A DNA stretch of 64,000 nucleotides from an uncultured Mycoplasmatota bacterium (GCA_900553395.1 USDJ01000002.1:1-64000); one strand, 5' to 3'; shown: positions 16,958-27,185, numbered from the stretch's first letter. Numbers and translations: made by a program. Notes: generated by a model not told the origin, from the sequence alone.

Positions 16958-18014
16958 GATTTTTTCTCATTTCAATTACGTCTAAAAATGCCTCAAGCCT
17001 AGTTTCAAAGCCTACTTTAGAAGTATTAGAATCCATACTCATAAAAATAACGGGCATATTACATTCTTCACACATCTTATTTATTATTCCCATTGATCCT
17101 ATTTCGGGTGTGCAAAAACTAGACTTTATATGAATAATTCCATCATAATTATTTTCTATTAACCACTTAGTATAATATATATTATCCATAGCATCAGCAC
17201 CCATCTTGTATTTTATATTTTTTAACTTTTTTAAATATTTTTTAGTTTTTTTTCGCTTTTCAAATAACAAGTATGTTACATTAGTAAACCTTTTAATTTC
17301 TACACCATAATCTTTTAAAATATTTTCTATATTATAATTAGAGAATGGTTCCATAAGAGTATATAACTCTCCAATTAAACCAATTTTGATATTATTTTTA
17401 GGTTTATTTATCTTTATATTTTTAAATGTACGTTTATATTTTCTATACGTTTTATTTAAGCCATATAAATTTTTTACTTTTTTAAAGTCTTCTAGCATAG
17501 CATTATAAGTTTTCATATATGAGCCACTTTCTATTTCATATGCAAAATTATGTCTTATATAATCTTCTATGTGGTCCATATATTTAACCATTTTTATAGT
17601 TATAAATAAATAATATAAAACTTTTAACATTTTAATATCAGGATCGATTTCTTTTATTATAGAATGAATTTTTTTTAAATCCGTATGTCCCTTACTAACC
17701 AAATTATAATATTCAAAATTATAGCCTAAATCTGATAAAATCTTTTTTTGAAGTTCAAAGTAATAACCATACCTGCAACCTCCACCCATTTGAATTAATG
17801 CATTAGCGCCTAAATTTAGACACTCTATAAATGTACCTAAAGTGTATTTAAAAGGAGTACAAACAAAATCTGGACTATATTTACTTCCTAATTCTATTGT
17901 ATTTGAAGTTATATTTGGAGATTCTAATATTTTATACTTTGTTATTTTAGAAAATAAATAAGTAATTGGTATTTTATAATTCCCCATAATAGGAAATGCT
18001 ATGACCTTGTCCAT
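16950..18014 (-). CDS. HgdB/DUF2229-like CoA-activase-associated protein (first copy)
   Basis: 354 aa from ATG 18014, chosen because GGGTGAT lies a few bases before it. Conserved Cys motifs match the DUF2229/2-hydroxyacyl-CoA dehydratase subunit pattern: FVCTPFKYTLGTFIECL, QMGGGCRYGYY and SSFCTPEIGS. Its last part (MDSNTSKVGFETRLEAFLD) is the typical closing motif of the family. It likely binds an iron-sulphur cluster and receives electrons from the activase encoded just downstream, with which it overlaps by 8 bp. The substrate is unknown; in the broader family the fused homologues have no proven reaction. Confidence 0.8.
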   Translation of the reverse strand: MDKVIAFPIMGNYKIPITYLFSKITKYKILESPNITSNTIELGSKYSPDFVCTPFKYTLGTFIECLNLGANALIQMGGGCRYGYYFELQKKILSDLGYNFEYYNLVSKGHTDLKKIHSIIKEIDPDIKMLKVLYYLFITIKMVKYMDHIEDYIRHNFAYEIESGSYMKTYNAMLEDFKKVKNLYGLNKTYRKYKRTFKNIKINKPKNNIKIGLIGELYTLMEPFSNYNIENILKDYGVEIKRFTNVTYLLFEKRKKTKKYLKKLKNIKYKMGADAMDNIYYTKWLIENNYDGIIHIKSSFCTPEIGSMGIINKMCEECNMPVIFMSMDSNTSKVGFETRLEAFLDVIEMRKNHE

Positions 18015-18059
18015 TTTATCACCCACTCTATTATATTTTAAACTTAAAATTTTATGTAA

Positions 18060-18941
18060 CTATTTTACAGATATAATATCTATAAAGCTTTCAATTCTAG
18101 TTTCAAGGCCTACACTACTAGACATATCATCCACAACAATATTTATATAAGGTAAATCAATTTTTCTATAAACTATTTCATTAACCAAACTATCAAGTCC
18201 ACAAGGAAAACTAGTTAAAAATATTATTCCGTCTATTTTTTGTCTGCACTTATTAATAGAACTAATACTTTCCCTACTATATTTCCAATAAAGTTGTTCA
18301 CAATAATCTTGACTTATATTATCATTATTAAATAAGTCACTATAAACTATTTTTATGTTTAAATTTTTAAGTATTGTTATAAGACTACCACTAATCATAT
18401 TATCGTGAATATTATAAGAATGACCTAATAATAAAATTTTCTTACCATTACTATTTAAAACTTTAATATTTTTTTCTATCAATTTATTTTTGATTTTTTC
18501 ACTCACTTTTAAGGCATTATTATATGCGCATTTTATTTTACTTTTAGAAATATTAAAACATTTCATCATTTTTATTAATCCTTTTAACTCTGTTTCTTTG
18601 TTTGCTAAATTTATATTATAATTTAATATTTTAATATCAAATAAATTATTAATAATATCATATGTAGCTAAAAAATTAGTACAAGTTTGATTATCAAGCC
18701 CAAAATTATCTATTCTTGGAATTAATACATAATCACATTTATCTTTTAAATATGCTATATGACCTATATAATTTTTCATTGATATGCACATCTCATCATT
18801 TGAATACTTTAATCCTAAATCCATTATTTCTTTAGTTGTTTCTGGACTTATAACAATTTCAAATCCAAGACTTTCAAAAAAACTTTTCCATAAATCTTTA
18901 AAGTAATAATAATATAAACTTCTAGGTATGCCTATTTTCAA
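18060..18941 (-). CDS. HgdB/DUF2229-like CoA-activase-associated protein (second copy)
   Basis: Paralogue of the next gene, about 293 aa. Shared features are the N-terminal KIGIPRSLYYYYF, YSNDEMCISMKNYIGHIAYL, FPCGLDSLVNE and the closing DDMSSSVGLETRIESFID. Start: AGGTGAT (18953-18947) is a ribosome site for a TTG at 18941; the GTG at 18950 lies inside that site and is unlikely. The Cys residues fit cluster ligands as in the sister protein. It is first of the three-gene set, 45 bp before the second gene, and is divergent from a Cys-rich mini-protein gene at 19005. Confidence 0.78.
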   Translation of the reverse strand: MKIGIPRSLYYYYFKDLWKSFFESLGFEIVISPETTKEIMDLGLKYSNDEMCISMKNYIGHIAYLKDKCDYVLIPRIDNFGLDNQTCTNFLATYDIINNLFDIKILNYNINLANKETELKGLIKMMKCFNISKSKIKCAYNNALKVSEKIKNKLIEKNIKVLNSNGKKILLLGHSYNIHDNMISGSLITILKNLNIKIVYSDLFNNDNISQDYCEQLYWKYSRESISSINKCRQKIDGIIFLTSFPCGLDSLVNEIVYRKIDLPYINIVVDDMSSSVGLETRIESFIDIISVK

Positions 18942-19004
18942 ATTAATCACCTATAAATTGTATGATTTAAAAATATTAGCTAATACTATTAAAGGAGGAT
19001 TTTT

Positions 19005-19166
19005 ATGAAAAAAGATAATCAAAAAATAAAATGTGATGTATATGACTGTGCTCATTGCAATTGCGAATGTGATTGTTGCAGTTTAAATGAAATAAAAGTT
19101 TGTAACTGTAGTCAAGATAAAAGCAAAAAATCTACAATGTGTGATAGTTACGAAAAAAAGAATTAA
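19005..19166 (+). CDS. Cys-rich DUF1540-like mini-protein
   Basis: 53 aa from ATG 19005 with AAAGGAGG 6 bases ahead. Nine of its ten Cys fall within residues 10-35: KCDVYDCAHCNCECDCCSLN, then KVCNCS. This spacing resembles the DUF1540 metal-binding family (CxxxxCxHxxxxxCxxxxI). It likely binds zinc or another metal. The family is often found in spore formers and its function is not known. It is transcribed away from the CoA-activase-like set and is followed by a terminator. Confidence 0.75.
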   Translation: MKKDNQKIKCDVYDCAHCNCECDCCSLNEIKVCNCSQDKSKKSTMCDSYEKKN

Positions 19167-19177
19167 AATTCATCATA

Positions 19178-19222
19178 AATAAAAAGATATAAAATCTATC
19201 AAATAAATTTATGTCTTTTTTC
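19178..19222 (+). terminator. Terminator after the Cys-rich gene
   Basis: AAAAGATATAAA pairs with TTTATGTCTTTT (one G-U pair) and is followed by TTC and T-rich sequence. Confidence 0.55.
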
Positions 19223-19276
19223 TTGTAATTATTTTTTTGTATGCTATAATTAGTATAGAAAGGAGTAAGGAGTTAG

Positions 19277-19729
19277 ATGAAAAAAGCTAAATATTTAGTA
19301 ATTACACTATTAGCTTTATTAGTAGTTACTGGATGTGGAAGTGGAAAGAAGTTAACTTGTACTAAAGAAGAATCTAGTAGCGGTATTGATATGAAGCAAA
19401 CTATTACAGTAAATTTTGAAAAAGACAAAGTTAGTAAAGTTAAACTTTCTTTAAATAGTAAAGCTACTAATGAAACTATAAAAAGTAACTGGAACTTATT
19501 TGCTGAAACACTTGGTAAACAATTTAGTTCTTCTTCAAAAGAAGGAATTAAAATAACTACTAAAAATGATAGCAAAAATTATTCTTACCTAATCGAATTA
19601 GAAGTAGACGTAAATAAAGCTAAAAAAGAAGATTTAGAAGAATACGATATGGAAGATGTTCTTGATTCTACTGAAAGCTATAACGATCTTAAAAAAGATT
19701 TCGAAGGCGAAGGATATTCTTGTAAGTAA
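19277..19729 (+). CDS. Lipoprotein, DUF1307/YehR-like
   Basis: 150 aa. A type II signal peptide runs from residue 1 to a lipobox VVTGC with the lipidated Cys at about 20. The mature part has LTCTKEESSSGIDMKQTITV and a late C-terminal Cys (GYSCK), so a disulphide between about Cys29 and Cys149 is possible. Size and layout resemble the DUF1307 (YehR) lipoproteins, whose role is unknown. GGAG precedes the ATG; a hairpin AGATGC/GCATCT and T-run follow at 19731-19750. Confidence 0.75.
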   Translation: MKKAKYLVITLLALLVVTGCGSGKKLTCTKEESSSGIDMKQTITVNFEKDKVSKVKLSLNSKATNETIKSNWNLFAETLGKQFSSSSKEGIKITTKNDSKNYSYLIELEVDVNKAKKEDLEEYDMEDVLDSTESYNDLKKDFEGEGYSCK

Positions 19730-19730
19730 G

Positions 19731-19752
19731 AGATGCACTAAGCATCTTTTAT
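19731..19752 (+). terminator. Terminator of the DUF1307-like lipoprotein gene
   Basis: AGATGC pairs with GCATCT over ACTAA, followed by TTTATTTACTTTTTT. Confidence 0.6.
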
Positions 19753-19830
19753 TTACTTTTTTTTATATTTGTAGTAAAATTTTAATAGAAATGTGATATA
19801 ATAACTATTCAACTGATTGTAGGTGATTTT

Positions 19831-21093
19831 ATGTATATAAAAGAATTAACTAATAAAGAATTCAATAGTTTTACTGATTCTTTTGTTGAAGCTTCAATAT
19901 ACCAAACTAGTGAGTATGGCTTTGTTATGAATACGCAAAACTATAATGTACTATTTCTAGGACTAATTGACGATAATGTGATTAGAGCAGCTAGTTTAGT
20001 TTTAGTAGAAAAAGAATCAATGTTTAAATACGCATATGCACCTAAAGGCTTTTTGATTGATTATAGTGATAAACCACTAGTTGAAGAATTTACAACACTC
20101 GTAAAAAAATATTTAAATAAGAAAAAAATTATGGCTATAAAAATAAATCCTATGATAGTTAGATGTTCATACGATTATAAAACTAATCAAGCAATTTTTA
20201 ATCCTAAATTTGATGAACAATTAGAATTTTTAAAAAGTCTTGGATATTATCACTTAGGATTTAATAATCTTTTTGAATCTTTCAAACCGAGATTCAATGG
20301 AATAATAAATTTAAGGAAACCAATACCTACTCTATATAGTGAGCTAGATAAAAATTTCAAAAATAAAGTCAAAAGTGCTGATAAAAATGGGGTTAGAATT
20401 ATTAAAGGTACAGAAAATGAACTTGACTATTTATATGATCAAGTGAAAAACAAGTATCCAAGAGATAAGAAATACTTCCAAGATACCTTTTATTTCTTTA
20501 AAAAAAGAAATATGATTGACTATTACTACGCTATATTAGATACCAATGCATATCTTATAAACGTACAAAAAAAATATCAAAGACAAACCGAAATATGTTC
20601 AAAATATAATAGCAAGTTATTTAGAAATGTTAAGTCAAGGAAAAGTAATAATAAACTAATTAGTAGTAAGATTTTTGCTGAAAATAAACTAAATGAGCTA
20701 AAAAACGAATTAGTGCTAGCGACTAAACTGTTAAAAGAAAGTCCTCAAGGAATTATTCTTGCTACTATGCTTATTACTAAATACCATGGTGAAGCATATA
20801 TATTTATGGATGGCTATAATAAAGATTTCAAAAAATTGAATGCAAAGCATTTAATGACTTGGAAACTAATAGAAAAATATTCTAATGAAAATTATGATAG
20901 ATTTAACTTAGGTGGTATGACCAATCCTAGCATAAACAATGATAAATACAATGGTTTAAATGAATTCAAATTAAGCTTTAATGCAAGATGCGTCGAGTAT
21001 ATAGGAGACCTAGAATTAATAACAAGTCCAGCGCTATATGCTTTATATAGAAATTCTAAACCTTTTAGATACATACTAAAAAGAGACAAATAA
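19831..21093 (+). CDS. FemAB-family peptidoglycan interpeptide bridge aminoacyltransferase
   Basis: 420 aa soluble protein with the FemX/FemA fold signatures. FVEASIYQTSEYG is near the N-terminus, then KYAYAPKGFLIDYS, GIINLRKPIPTLYSELDKNF, a long helical arm (about 255-300) and the late FNLGGMTNPS with GLNEFKLSFNARCVEYIGDL. These enzymes take an amino acid from a charged tRNA and add it to the lysine of lipid II, building a cross-bridge. The residue it adds cannot be read from sequence. AGGTGATTTT precedes the ATG and a hairpin terminator closes the gene. Confidence 0.9.
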   Translation: MYIKELTNKEFNSFTDSFVEASIYQTSEYGFVMNTQNYNVLFLGLIDDNVIRAASLVLVEKESMFKYAYAPKGFLIDYSDKPLVEEFTTLVKKYLNKKKIMAIKINPMIVRCSYDYKTNQAIFNPKFDEQLEFLKSLGYYHLGFNNLFESFKPRFNGIINLRKPIPTLYSELDKNFKNKVKSADKNGVRIIKGTENELDYLYDQVKNKYPRDKKYFQDTFYFFKKRNMIDYYYAILDTNAYLINVQKKYQRQTEICSKYNSKLFRNVKSRKSNNKLISSKIFAENKLNELKNELVLATKLLKESPQGIILATMLITKYHGEAYIFMDGYNKDFKKLNAKHLMTWKLIEKYSNENYDRFNLGGMTNPSINNDKYNGLNEFKLSFNARCVEYIGDLELITSPALYALYRNSKPFRYILKRDK

Positions 21094-21103
21094 GTCTCTT
21101 TTC
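21079..21103. terminator. Terminator between FemAB and serpin genes
   Basis: AAGAGAC and GTCTCTT flank AAATAA with T-run on plus. It could serve both convergent genes. Confidence 0.65.
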
Positions 21104-21137
21104 TTTTTAATTATAATATTCGGAATATGGTTAAATC

Positions 21138-22808
21138 TTATTCAGAATACGTTAAATTTTTTGACCATGTAAGCGGTTCATATACTGTTCCTGCAAACCA
21201 TACTTCTTTGGTATTTTTATCCATTATAATAAACATATATGGTTTATCAAAAGTTAAATCGATTTCTTCAACAGGAACATCAAATGAATAATTGAATCCA
21301 CCTCCGGCACCAAGTCCACCTGCAGATGAAGCTGCTGCTGCTTTAATTCCATCTTGAGTAAATTCTATATTAGCTTTATGTGTAGCATCTTTAATAACAA
21401 ATGATTTATCAGATGATATTCCAGTTAAATCAGATTTATTGCTATCAAATACATCTTTTATTCCTAATGATTCTAAATCACTTTTTAAATTTAATTTATA
21501 CTCAAATTTGAATCTTGGAATAAATCCAGTTATCTTAGTTACTACTCCATCTTTAAAGTTTTCTGGTTTTAATTCTTTCAAATTATTTATTACTTCATTA
21601 AGCTTATCTGAGTCTATATTTTTTATATAACTATCTAAGCTTTCTTTTTGAGGCATAATTGCAACATATTCTAATGTTATACCATCATATTCTTTTAAGT
21701 CCTTACTAAATACTTTAATATTATCATCTGTATAAAGTGAGAAAGATGTGCTTTTACCTGTCTTTTTATAGTTTTTATTGATTGATTCTATATAACTATC
21801 AAGATATTCGTTTATCTTTTTTTCTAAATTCTCACTTGATGTATCTCCACCTAAAATATATTCTGCATCATATGCATTTTCAGGATCTAATAAATACTTC
21901 TTATATTCATCTCCAACTATTTTTCTTATCTTGTCTTCACCAAGAGTTTTAACTATATCATAATTATTAATTGAAGCTGCTATTTCCATTCCTGCTATAT
22001 TTTTATTTAGTCCTTCGAATGTTTTAGATACTACATCACCAGTAGCACTAATATTAAACTTTTCATGAGCATACGTATAGAAATAATCTACTCCTGGTCT
22101 TGATATAAATTTTTCTTCCCAATCCATATCTATACCTAATGCATTAATTAATTCAAATGGAGTATCACTAGATATTTGATCAAGAAGACTATCTATTAAG
22201 CCTAAAGTTTTACTCTTTACCCAAGAATTGATATTTTCTGCTGATTTAAAATCATCAAAAACTATTTCAGCATTATACTTGCTAGATAAAGTATCAGTGA
22301 AATCCTTATTTATGCTATCTTTATAAGCATTGCCAATAAACATTGCATTAGCAAATGACATATTTTTACTATTAGTATAACTCTTTATTTTATAGTCACC
22401 TATTATACTTGTAATTTGTTCTTTGCTATCTCCACGTGATCCTTCAGCTAGCATACCAAGTGCATATTTTATTGAAAGTGGACTATAAACTTTATTTTCT
22501 TTTCCATTTTCTAATTTTAAGAAATATAAGTCAAAGTTTTCTATTGAATTACCTTTCATTCTGTATTCAGACTTATATTCAGTTTTACCATTTTTTGTTT
22601 TATTGCTATCATCTTTATTTTTATTATTATAATATAAATAAAAAGCTGCTAATAAAACTACAACTAATAAAATTAAAATTAAATATATTTTATTAGTGTT
22701 TTTTTTCTTTGAAGTGTTTTTATTTTTATTATTTACATTTTCAACTTTTTTGTCTTGTTTCTGTCCTAACTCATTATTTTCTAATTCTATATTTTCTTTT
22801 TGTTCCAT
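21138..22808 (-). CDS. Membrane-anchored serpin (serine protease inhibitor)
   Basis: 556 aa. A Lys/Asn-rich cytosolic tail and one membrane helix (about 41-61, IYLILILLVVVLLAAFYLYY) are followed by a serpin domain from about residue 95. Signatures are NKVYSPLSIKYALGMLAEGS near the start of the domain and DKPYMFIIMDKNTKEVWFAG at the end. The reactive-loop hinge GIKAAAASS (487-495) is small-residue rich, as in inhibitory serpins; the loop continues with Gly-rich SAGGLGAGGGF. A middle insertion of about 120 residues is larger than in typical serpins. It likely traps host or competing proteases at the cell surface. The protease targeted cannot be told. Confidence 0.88.
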   Translation of the reverse strand: MEQKENIELENNELGQKQDKKVENVNNKNKNTSKKKNTNKIYLILILLVVVLLAAFYLYYNNKNKDDSNKTKNGKTEYKSEYRMKGNSIENFDLYFLKLENGKENKVYSPLSIKYALGMLAEGSRGDSKEQITSIIGDYKIKSYTNSKNMSFANAMFIGNAYKDSINKDFTDTLSSKYNAEIVFDDFKSAENINSWVKSKTLGLIDSLLDQISSDTPFELINALGIDMDWEEKFISRPGVDYFYTYAHEKFNISATGDVVSKTFEGLNKNIAGMEIAASINNYDIVKTLGEDKIRKIVGDEYKKYLLDPENAYDAEYILGGDTSSENLEKKINEYLDSYIESINKNYKKTGKSTSFSLYTDDNIKVFSKDLKEYDGITLEYVAIMPQKESLDSYIKNIDSDKLNEVINNLKELKPENFKDGVVTKITGFIPRFKFEYKLNLKSDLESLGIKDVFDSNKSDLTGISSDKSFVIKDATHKANIEFTQDGIKAAAASSAGGLGAGGGFNYSFDVPVEEIDLTFDKPYMFIIMDKNTKEVWFAGTVYEPLTWSKNLTYSE

Positions 22809-22895
22809 ATAAATCCTTTCTCCTTATTACAACTAAAATAAATACCTTAATCTATCACCCCTACTTTATAAAAATAATATATCACAAAAATTTCA

Positions 22896-22926
22896 AAAAA
22901 AATAGGTATTAAATACCTATTTTTAA
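22896..22926 (-). terminator. Terminator of the str operon (after tuf)
   Basis: Minus-strand AAAAATAGGTATT pairs with AATACCTATTTTTT with a tight loop and a T-run. Confidence 0.75.
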
Positions 22927-22935
22927 TTGATTCAA

Positions 22936-24120
22936 TTATTTAATAATTTCAGAAATTGATCCAGAACCAACTGTTCTACCACCCTCACGGATTGAGAACT
23001 TAGTTCCATTTTCAATAGCAATTGGAGCTATTAATTCAACTGTCATTTCAACATTATCTCCAGGCATAACCATTTCAACACCTTCTGGTAATTCAATTAC
23101 ACCAGTAACGTCTGTAGTTCTGAAATAGAATTGAGGACGATAATTTGAGAAGAATGGAGTGTGACGTCCACCCTCTTCTTTAGTTAAAACATAAACTTGT
23201 GCTTTAAACTTAGTATGAGGTGTAACACTTCCTGGTTTAGCTAATACTTGACCACGTTCAACATCTTCACGAGAAATACCACGTAATAATACACCAGCGT
23301 TATCTCCGCATTCAGCGTAATCAAGTGATTTACGGAACATTTCAATTCCTGTAACAACTGTTTTCTTAGTTTCTTTTAAACCAACTATTTCAACTTCATC
23401 ATTTAATTTCAATTGTCCACGTTCAACACGTCCAGTAACAACTGTTCCACGTCCAGTGATTGTGAAAACGTCTTCAATTGGCATTAAGAATGGCTTGTCA
23501 GTATCTCTAGCTGGAGTTTCAATCCAATTATCAACAGCATCCATAAGTTCAAGTATCTTAGCTTCATATGCAGGATCTCCTTCAAGAGCTTTTAATGCAG
23601 AACCACGAATTATTGGAGTATTATCTCCATCATATCCATATTCAGTTAATAATTCACGAACTTCCATTTCAACTAAGTCTAATAGTTCTTCATCGTCAAC
23701 CATATCACATTTATTTAAGAATACAACCATACGAGGTACTCCAACTTGACGTGATAATAAGATGTGTTCACGAGTTTGAGCCATAGGTCCATCAGTTGCA
23801 GCTATAACTAAGATAGCTCCATCCATTTGTGCAGCACCAGTGATCATGTTTTTAACATAGTCAGCATGTCCTGGGCAGTCAACGTGAGCATAATGTCTCT
23901 TTTCAGTTTCATACTCAACGTGTGCAGTATTTATTGTAATACCACGTTCTCTTTCTTCAGGTGCTTTATCAATATCAGCATAACCTTCAAATTTAGCTAA
24001 TCCTTTTTTAGCTAGAACACTAGTAATAGCAGCTGTTAAAGTTGTCTTACCATGGTCTACGTGTCCAATTGTACCAATATTAACATGTGGTTTTGAACGA
24101 TCATATTTTGCTTTTGCCAT
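22936..24120 (-). CDS. tuf: Elongation factor Tu
   Basis: 394 aa, standard length. The G motifs [21 protein letters not shown] and NKCDMVDD are intact, as is the switch I loop [18 protein letters not shown]. Domains 2 and 3 follow with [10 protein letters not shown] and [11 protein letters not shown]. It delivers aminoacyl-tRNA to the ribosome as a GTP complex. It is last of the str operon behind fusA, 71 bp away, with its own strong AAGGAGG site, and ends at a terminator. Confidence 0.98.
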   Translation of the reverse strand: MAKAKYDRSKPHVNIGTIGHVDHGKTTLTAAITSVLAKKGLAKFEGYADIDKAPEERERGITINTAHVEYETEKRHYAHVDCPGHADYVKNMITGAAQMDGAILVIAATDGPMAQTREHILLSRQVGVPRMVVFLNKCDMVDDEELLDLVEMEVRELLTEYGYDGDNTPIIRGSALKALEGDPAYEAKILELMDAVDNWIETPARDTDKPFLMPIEDVFTITGRGTVVTGRVERGQLKLNDEVEIVGLKETKKTVVTGIEMFRKSLDYAECGDNAGVLLRGISREDVERGQVLAKPGSVTPHTKFKAQVYVLTKEEGGRHTPFFSNYRPQFYFRTTDVTGVIELPEGVEMVMPGDNVEMTVELIAPIAIENGTKFSIREGGRTVGSGSISEIIK

Positions 24121-24191
24121 ATTTTTTTCCTCCTTTATTTAATACAATAATATTTTATATCAATTAGCAAAAAATATCAATACTTTTTATT

Positions 24192-26261
24192 TTAATTTCC
24201 GTTTTTCTTAATTATTTCTTCAGCTATATTTCTTGGTACTTCTTCATAGTGATCAAATTCCATAACGAAAGTTCCTCTTCCTTGAGTATTTGATCTTAAA
24301 GAAGTTGCATACCCAAACATTTCTGAAAGCGGTACCATTGCGTCAATAGCAAGTGCATTACCACGAGATTCTTGTCCCATAGGACGTCCACGACGAGATG
24401 TAATATCTCCCATTACATTTCCTAAGTATTCATCTGGTACTACTACTTGTACCTTCATTATTGGTTCAAGCAATACAGCTTTACATTTGTTTTTAGCATC
24501 TTTCAAAGCTAGAGAAGCTGCAACTTTAAATGCCATTTCAGATGAGTCTACTTCATGGTAAGATCCATCATATAATGTAGCTTTAACATCTATCATAGGA
24601 TATCCAGCAAGTACACCAGTTTTTAATGCATCTTGTAATCCTTTATCTGTTACTGGAATGTATTCACGAGGTACTACACCACCAACAACAGCATCAACGA
24701 ATTCATATCCTTTACCAGGATTTGGTTCGAATTTAATTTTAACATGTCCATATTGTCCACGTCCACCAGATTGTTTAATGTATTTTCCTTCACATTCAGC
24801 AGCTTGTGTAATTGTTTCACGATATGCTACTTGAGGTTGACCTATATTAGCCTCTACATTAAATTCTCTTTTCATACGGTCAACGATTATGTCAAGGTGT
24901 AATTCTCCCATTCCTGCTATAATAGTTTGACCTGTTTCATGATTTGTTGAAGCTCTAAATGTTGGGTCTTCTTCAGATAATTTTTGTAAAGCGATAGCCA
25001 TTTTATCTTGATCTGCTTTTGATTTTGGTTCAACAGCAAGTTCAATAACTGGTTCTGGGAATACCATTGATTCAAGAATACAAGGTTTCTTTTCATCACA
25101 TAATGTATCTCCAGTTGTCGTATTTTTAAGACCTACTGCTGCTGCTATATCTCCTGTCCATACTTCACTAATTTCTGTACGGTTATTAGCATGCATAAGT
25201 AAGATACGACCTATTCTTTCTTTAGTGTTCTTAGTTGCATTTAATACATAAGAACCACTTGATAAGTGTCCTGAATAAACACGGAAGAATGACAAACGTC
25301 CAACGAATGGATCTGTCATAATTTTAAATGCTAATGCTGAGAATGGTTCACTATCTTTAGGATGTCTTTCAATCTCATTACCATCTAAATCTACTCCCTT
25401 TATAGACTCAACATCTACAGGACTTGGTAAGTAATCAATTATAGCATCTAGTAAAAGTTTAACACCAGTATTTCCTAATGCAGTACCACAAAGTACTGGG
25501 AAGAATTTAACTTCAAGTGTTCCTTTTCTTATTGCCTTTTTAATTAGTTCAACACTTACCTCTTCACCTTCAAGGTATTTTTCCATTAATTCATCATCGA
25601 ATTCAGCTACTGCTTCGATTAATTCATTACGTTTTTCTTCTACTATGTCTTTTAAATCATCTGGGATCTCAATTATAGTAGCATTTTCGTGTTGTTCTCT
25701 ATCATAATGATAAGCAGTACGAGTTATTAAATCTATAATTCCATCAAATTCATTTTCTGAACCGATTGGCCATTGAATAGGTTTAGCATTAACTCCAAGT
25801 CTTGAATCAATTGTTGATAAACTGTATTCAAAACTAGCACCCATTTTGTCCATCTTATTACAGAAAATCATTCTTGGAACTTTGAATTCAGTAGCTTGAC
25901 GCCAAACTGTTTCAGTTTGAGGTTCTACTCCTGCTTGAGCATCTAGTAGAGCTACAGCACCATCAAGTACACGAAGGCTTCTTGATACTTCTACTGTAAA
26001 ATCTACGTGTCCTGGAGTATCTATGATATTTAATCTATGACCTTTCCAATAAGCAGTAGTTGCTGCTGATGTTATTGTAATACCACGTTCTTGTTCTTGA
26101 GCCATCCAGTCCATTTGTGATTCACCATCGTGTGTTTCACCTATTTTATGGATTTTTCCTGTATGAAATAATATACGTTCTGTACAAGTAGTTTTACCTG
26201 CATCTATGTGAGCCATTATTCCTATATTACGGGTATTTTCTAGACTATATTCACGAGCCAT
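24192..26261 (-). CDS. fusA: Elongation factor G
   Basis: 689 aa. GTPase motifs are [24 protein letters not shown] and NKMDKMGA. The domain IV tip [20 protein letters not shown] and the closing [18 protein letters not shown] are present. It drives translocation of tRNAs and mRNA. It lies 18 bp after rpsG with an AGAAAGGAAA ribosome site. No residue change at the fusidic-acid region is obvious by eye. Confidence 0.98.
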   Translation of the reverse strand: MAREYSLENTRNIGIMAHIDAGKTTCTERILFHTGKIHKIGETHDGESQMDWMAQEQERGITITSAATTAYWKGHRLNIIDTPGHVDFTVEVSRSLRVLDGAVALLDAQAGVEPQTETVWRQATEFKVPRMIFCNKMDKMGASFEYSLSTIDSRLGVNAKPIQWPIGSENEFDGIIDLITRTAYHYDREQHENATIIEIPDDLKDIVEEKRNELIEAVAEFDDELMEKYLEGEEVSVELIKKAIRKGTLEVKFFPVLCGTALGNTGVKLLLDAIIDYLPSPVDVESIKGVDLDGNEIERHPKDSEPFSALAFKIMTDPFVGRLSFFRVYSGHLSSGSYVLNATKNTKERIGRILLMHANNRTEISEVWTGDIAAAVGLKNTTTGDTLCDEKKPCILESMVFPEPVIELAVEPKSKADQDKMAIALQKLSEEDPTFRASTNHETGQTIIAGMGELHLDIIVDRMKREFNVEANIGQPQVAYRETITQAAECEGKYIKQSGGRGQYGHVKIKFEPNPGKGYEFVDAVVGGVVPREYIPVTDKGLQDALKTGVLAGYPMIDVKATLYDGSYHEVDSSEMAFKVAASLALKDAKNKCKAVLLEPIMKVQVVVPDEYLGNVMGDITSRRGRPMGQESRGNALAIDAMVPLSEMFGYATSLRSNTQGRGTFVMEFDHYEEVPRNIAEEIIKKNGN

Positions 26262-26279
26262 ATTATATTTCCTTTCTTA

Positions 26280-26747
26280 TTACCATCTATAGTGAGCAAA
26301 TGCTTTATTAGCTTCTGCCATTCTATGAGTTTCTTCACGTTTTTTAACTGCTGCACCAGTTCCATTAGATGCATCAATTATTTCATTAGCAAGGTTTTCA
26401 GCCATAGAGTGTCCTCCACGAAGTCTTGCATAATTAATTAACCAACGAATTCCTAAAGCTTGTTTACGATCAGCCTTTACTTCGATTGGAACTTGATAGT
26501 TAGCTCCACCAACACGACGAGATTTAACTTCTAGTGCTGGACTAATATTTTCAAGTGCTTTATTTAAAATTTCCATTGGTTCAGTTTTAGTTTTTTCTTC
26601 TACTATTTTCATAGCATCATAAAAGATTGTTTGAGCAATTCCCTTTTTACCATCCTTCATAATAGCATTTACGATTTTAGTAACTAACTTAGAATTGTAA
26701 ATTGGATCTGCTAAAACGTCTCTTTTTTCTGCACGTCTTTTACGCAT
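26280..26747 (-). CDS. rpsG: 30S ribosomal protein S7
   Basis: 155 aa, the usual length. It opens [20 protein letters not shown] and has [20 protein letters not shown] then [12 protein letters not shown], the RNA-binding beta-hairpin. It nucleates the head of the 30S subunit on 16S rRNA. It is second in the str operon, 18 bp downstream of rpsL. Confidence 0.98.
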   Translation of the reverse strand: MRKRRAEKRDVLADPIYNSKLVTKIVNAIMKDGKKGIAQTIFYDAMKIVEEKTKTEPMEILNKALENISPALEVKSRRVGGANYQVPIEVKADRKQALGIRWLINYARLRGGHSMAENLANEIIDASNGTGAAVKKREETHRMAEANKAFAHYRW

Positions 26748-26765
26748 TTTCTTTCCTCCTATCTA

Positions 26766-27185
26766 TTATTTAGTTGCTTTTGGTCTTTTAGTTCCGTATT
26801 TACTACGAGCTTTACGACGTTTTTCAATACCAGCTGTATCTAATGTACCACGAACAATGTGATAACGAACACCGATTAAGTCTTTAACACGTCCACCACG
26901 TATTAAAACAACACTGTGTTCCTGTAAGTTATGTCCTTCACCAGGAATATATGCTGTAACTTCCATGTTATTTGAAAGTCTAACACGAGCATATTTTCTC
27001 AAAGCTGAGTTTGGTTTCTTTGGTGTCATTGTTCCAACACGAGTACATACACCACGTTTTTGTGGAGCTGTTTTATTAGTTTGTACTTTATCTTTACTGT
27101 TATATCCAATATTTAAAACAGGTGACTTACTCTTTCTAGTCTTCTTAGATCTATTCTTTCTAACTAATTGATTTATTGTTGGCAT
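26766..27185 (-). CDS. rpsL: 30S ribosomal protein S12
   Basis: 139 aa. The decoding-centre loop [11 protein letters not shown] keeps its lysine, as in streptomycin-sensitive ribosomes. The second loop reads [13 protein letters not shown]: the normally near-invariant proline of VKDLPGVRYH is Ile104 here (codon ATC). This is E. coli Pro90, a position linked with streptomycin dependence. It is first of the str operon with AAGGAG before the ATG; a 17-bp-spaced promoter and a leader hairpin lie upstream. Confidence 0.98.
   Translation of the reverse strand: MPTINQLVRKNRSKKTRKSKSPVLNIGYNSKDKVQTNKTAPQKRGVCTRVGTMTPKKPNSALRKYARVRLSNNMEVTAYIPGEGHNLQEHSVVLIRGGRVKDLIGVRYHIVRGTLDTAGIEKRRKARSKYGTKRPKATK

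Noticed and set aside
23456..23786. Plus-strand frames within tuf
   Set aside because: Antisense to a highly conserved gene.
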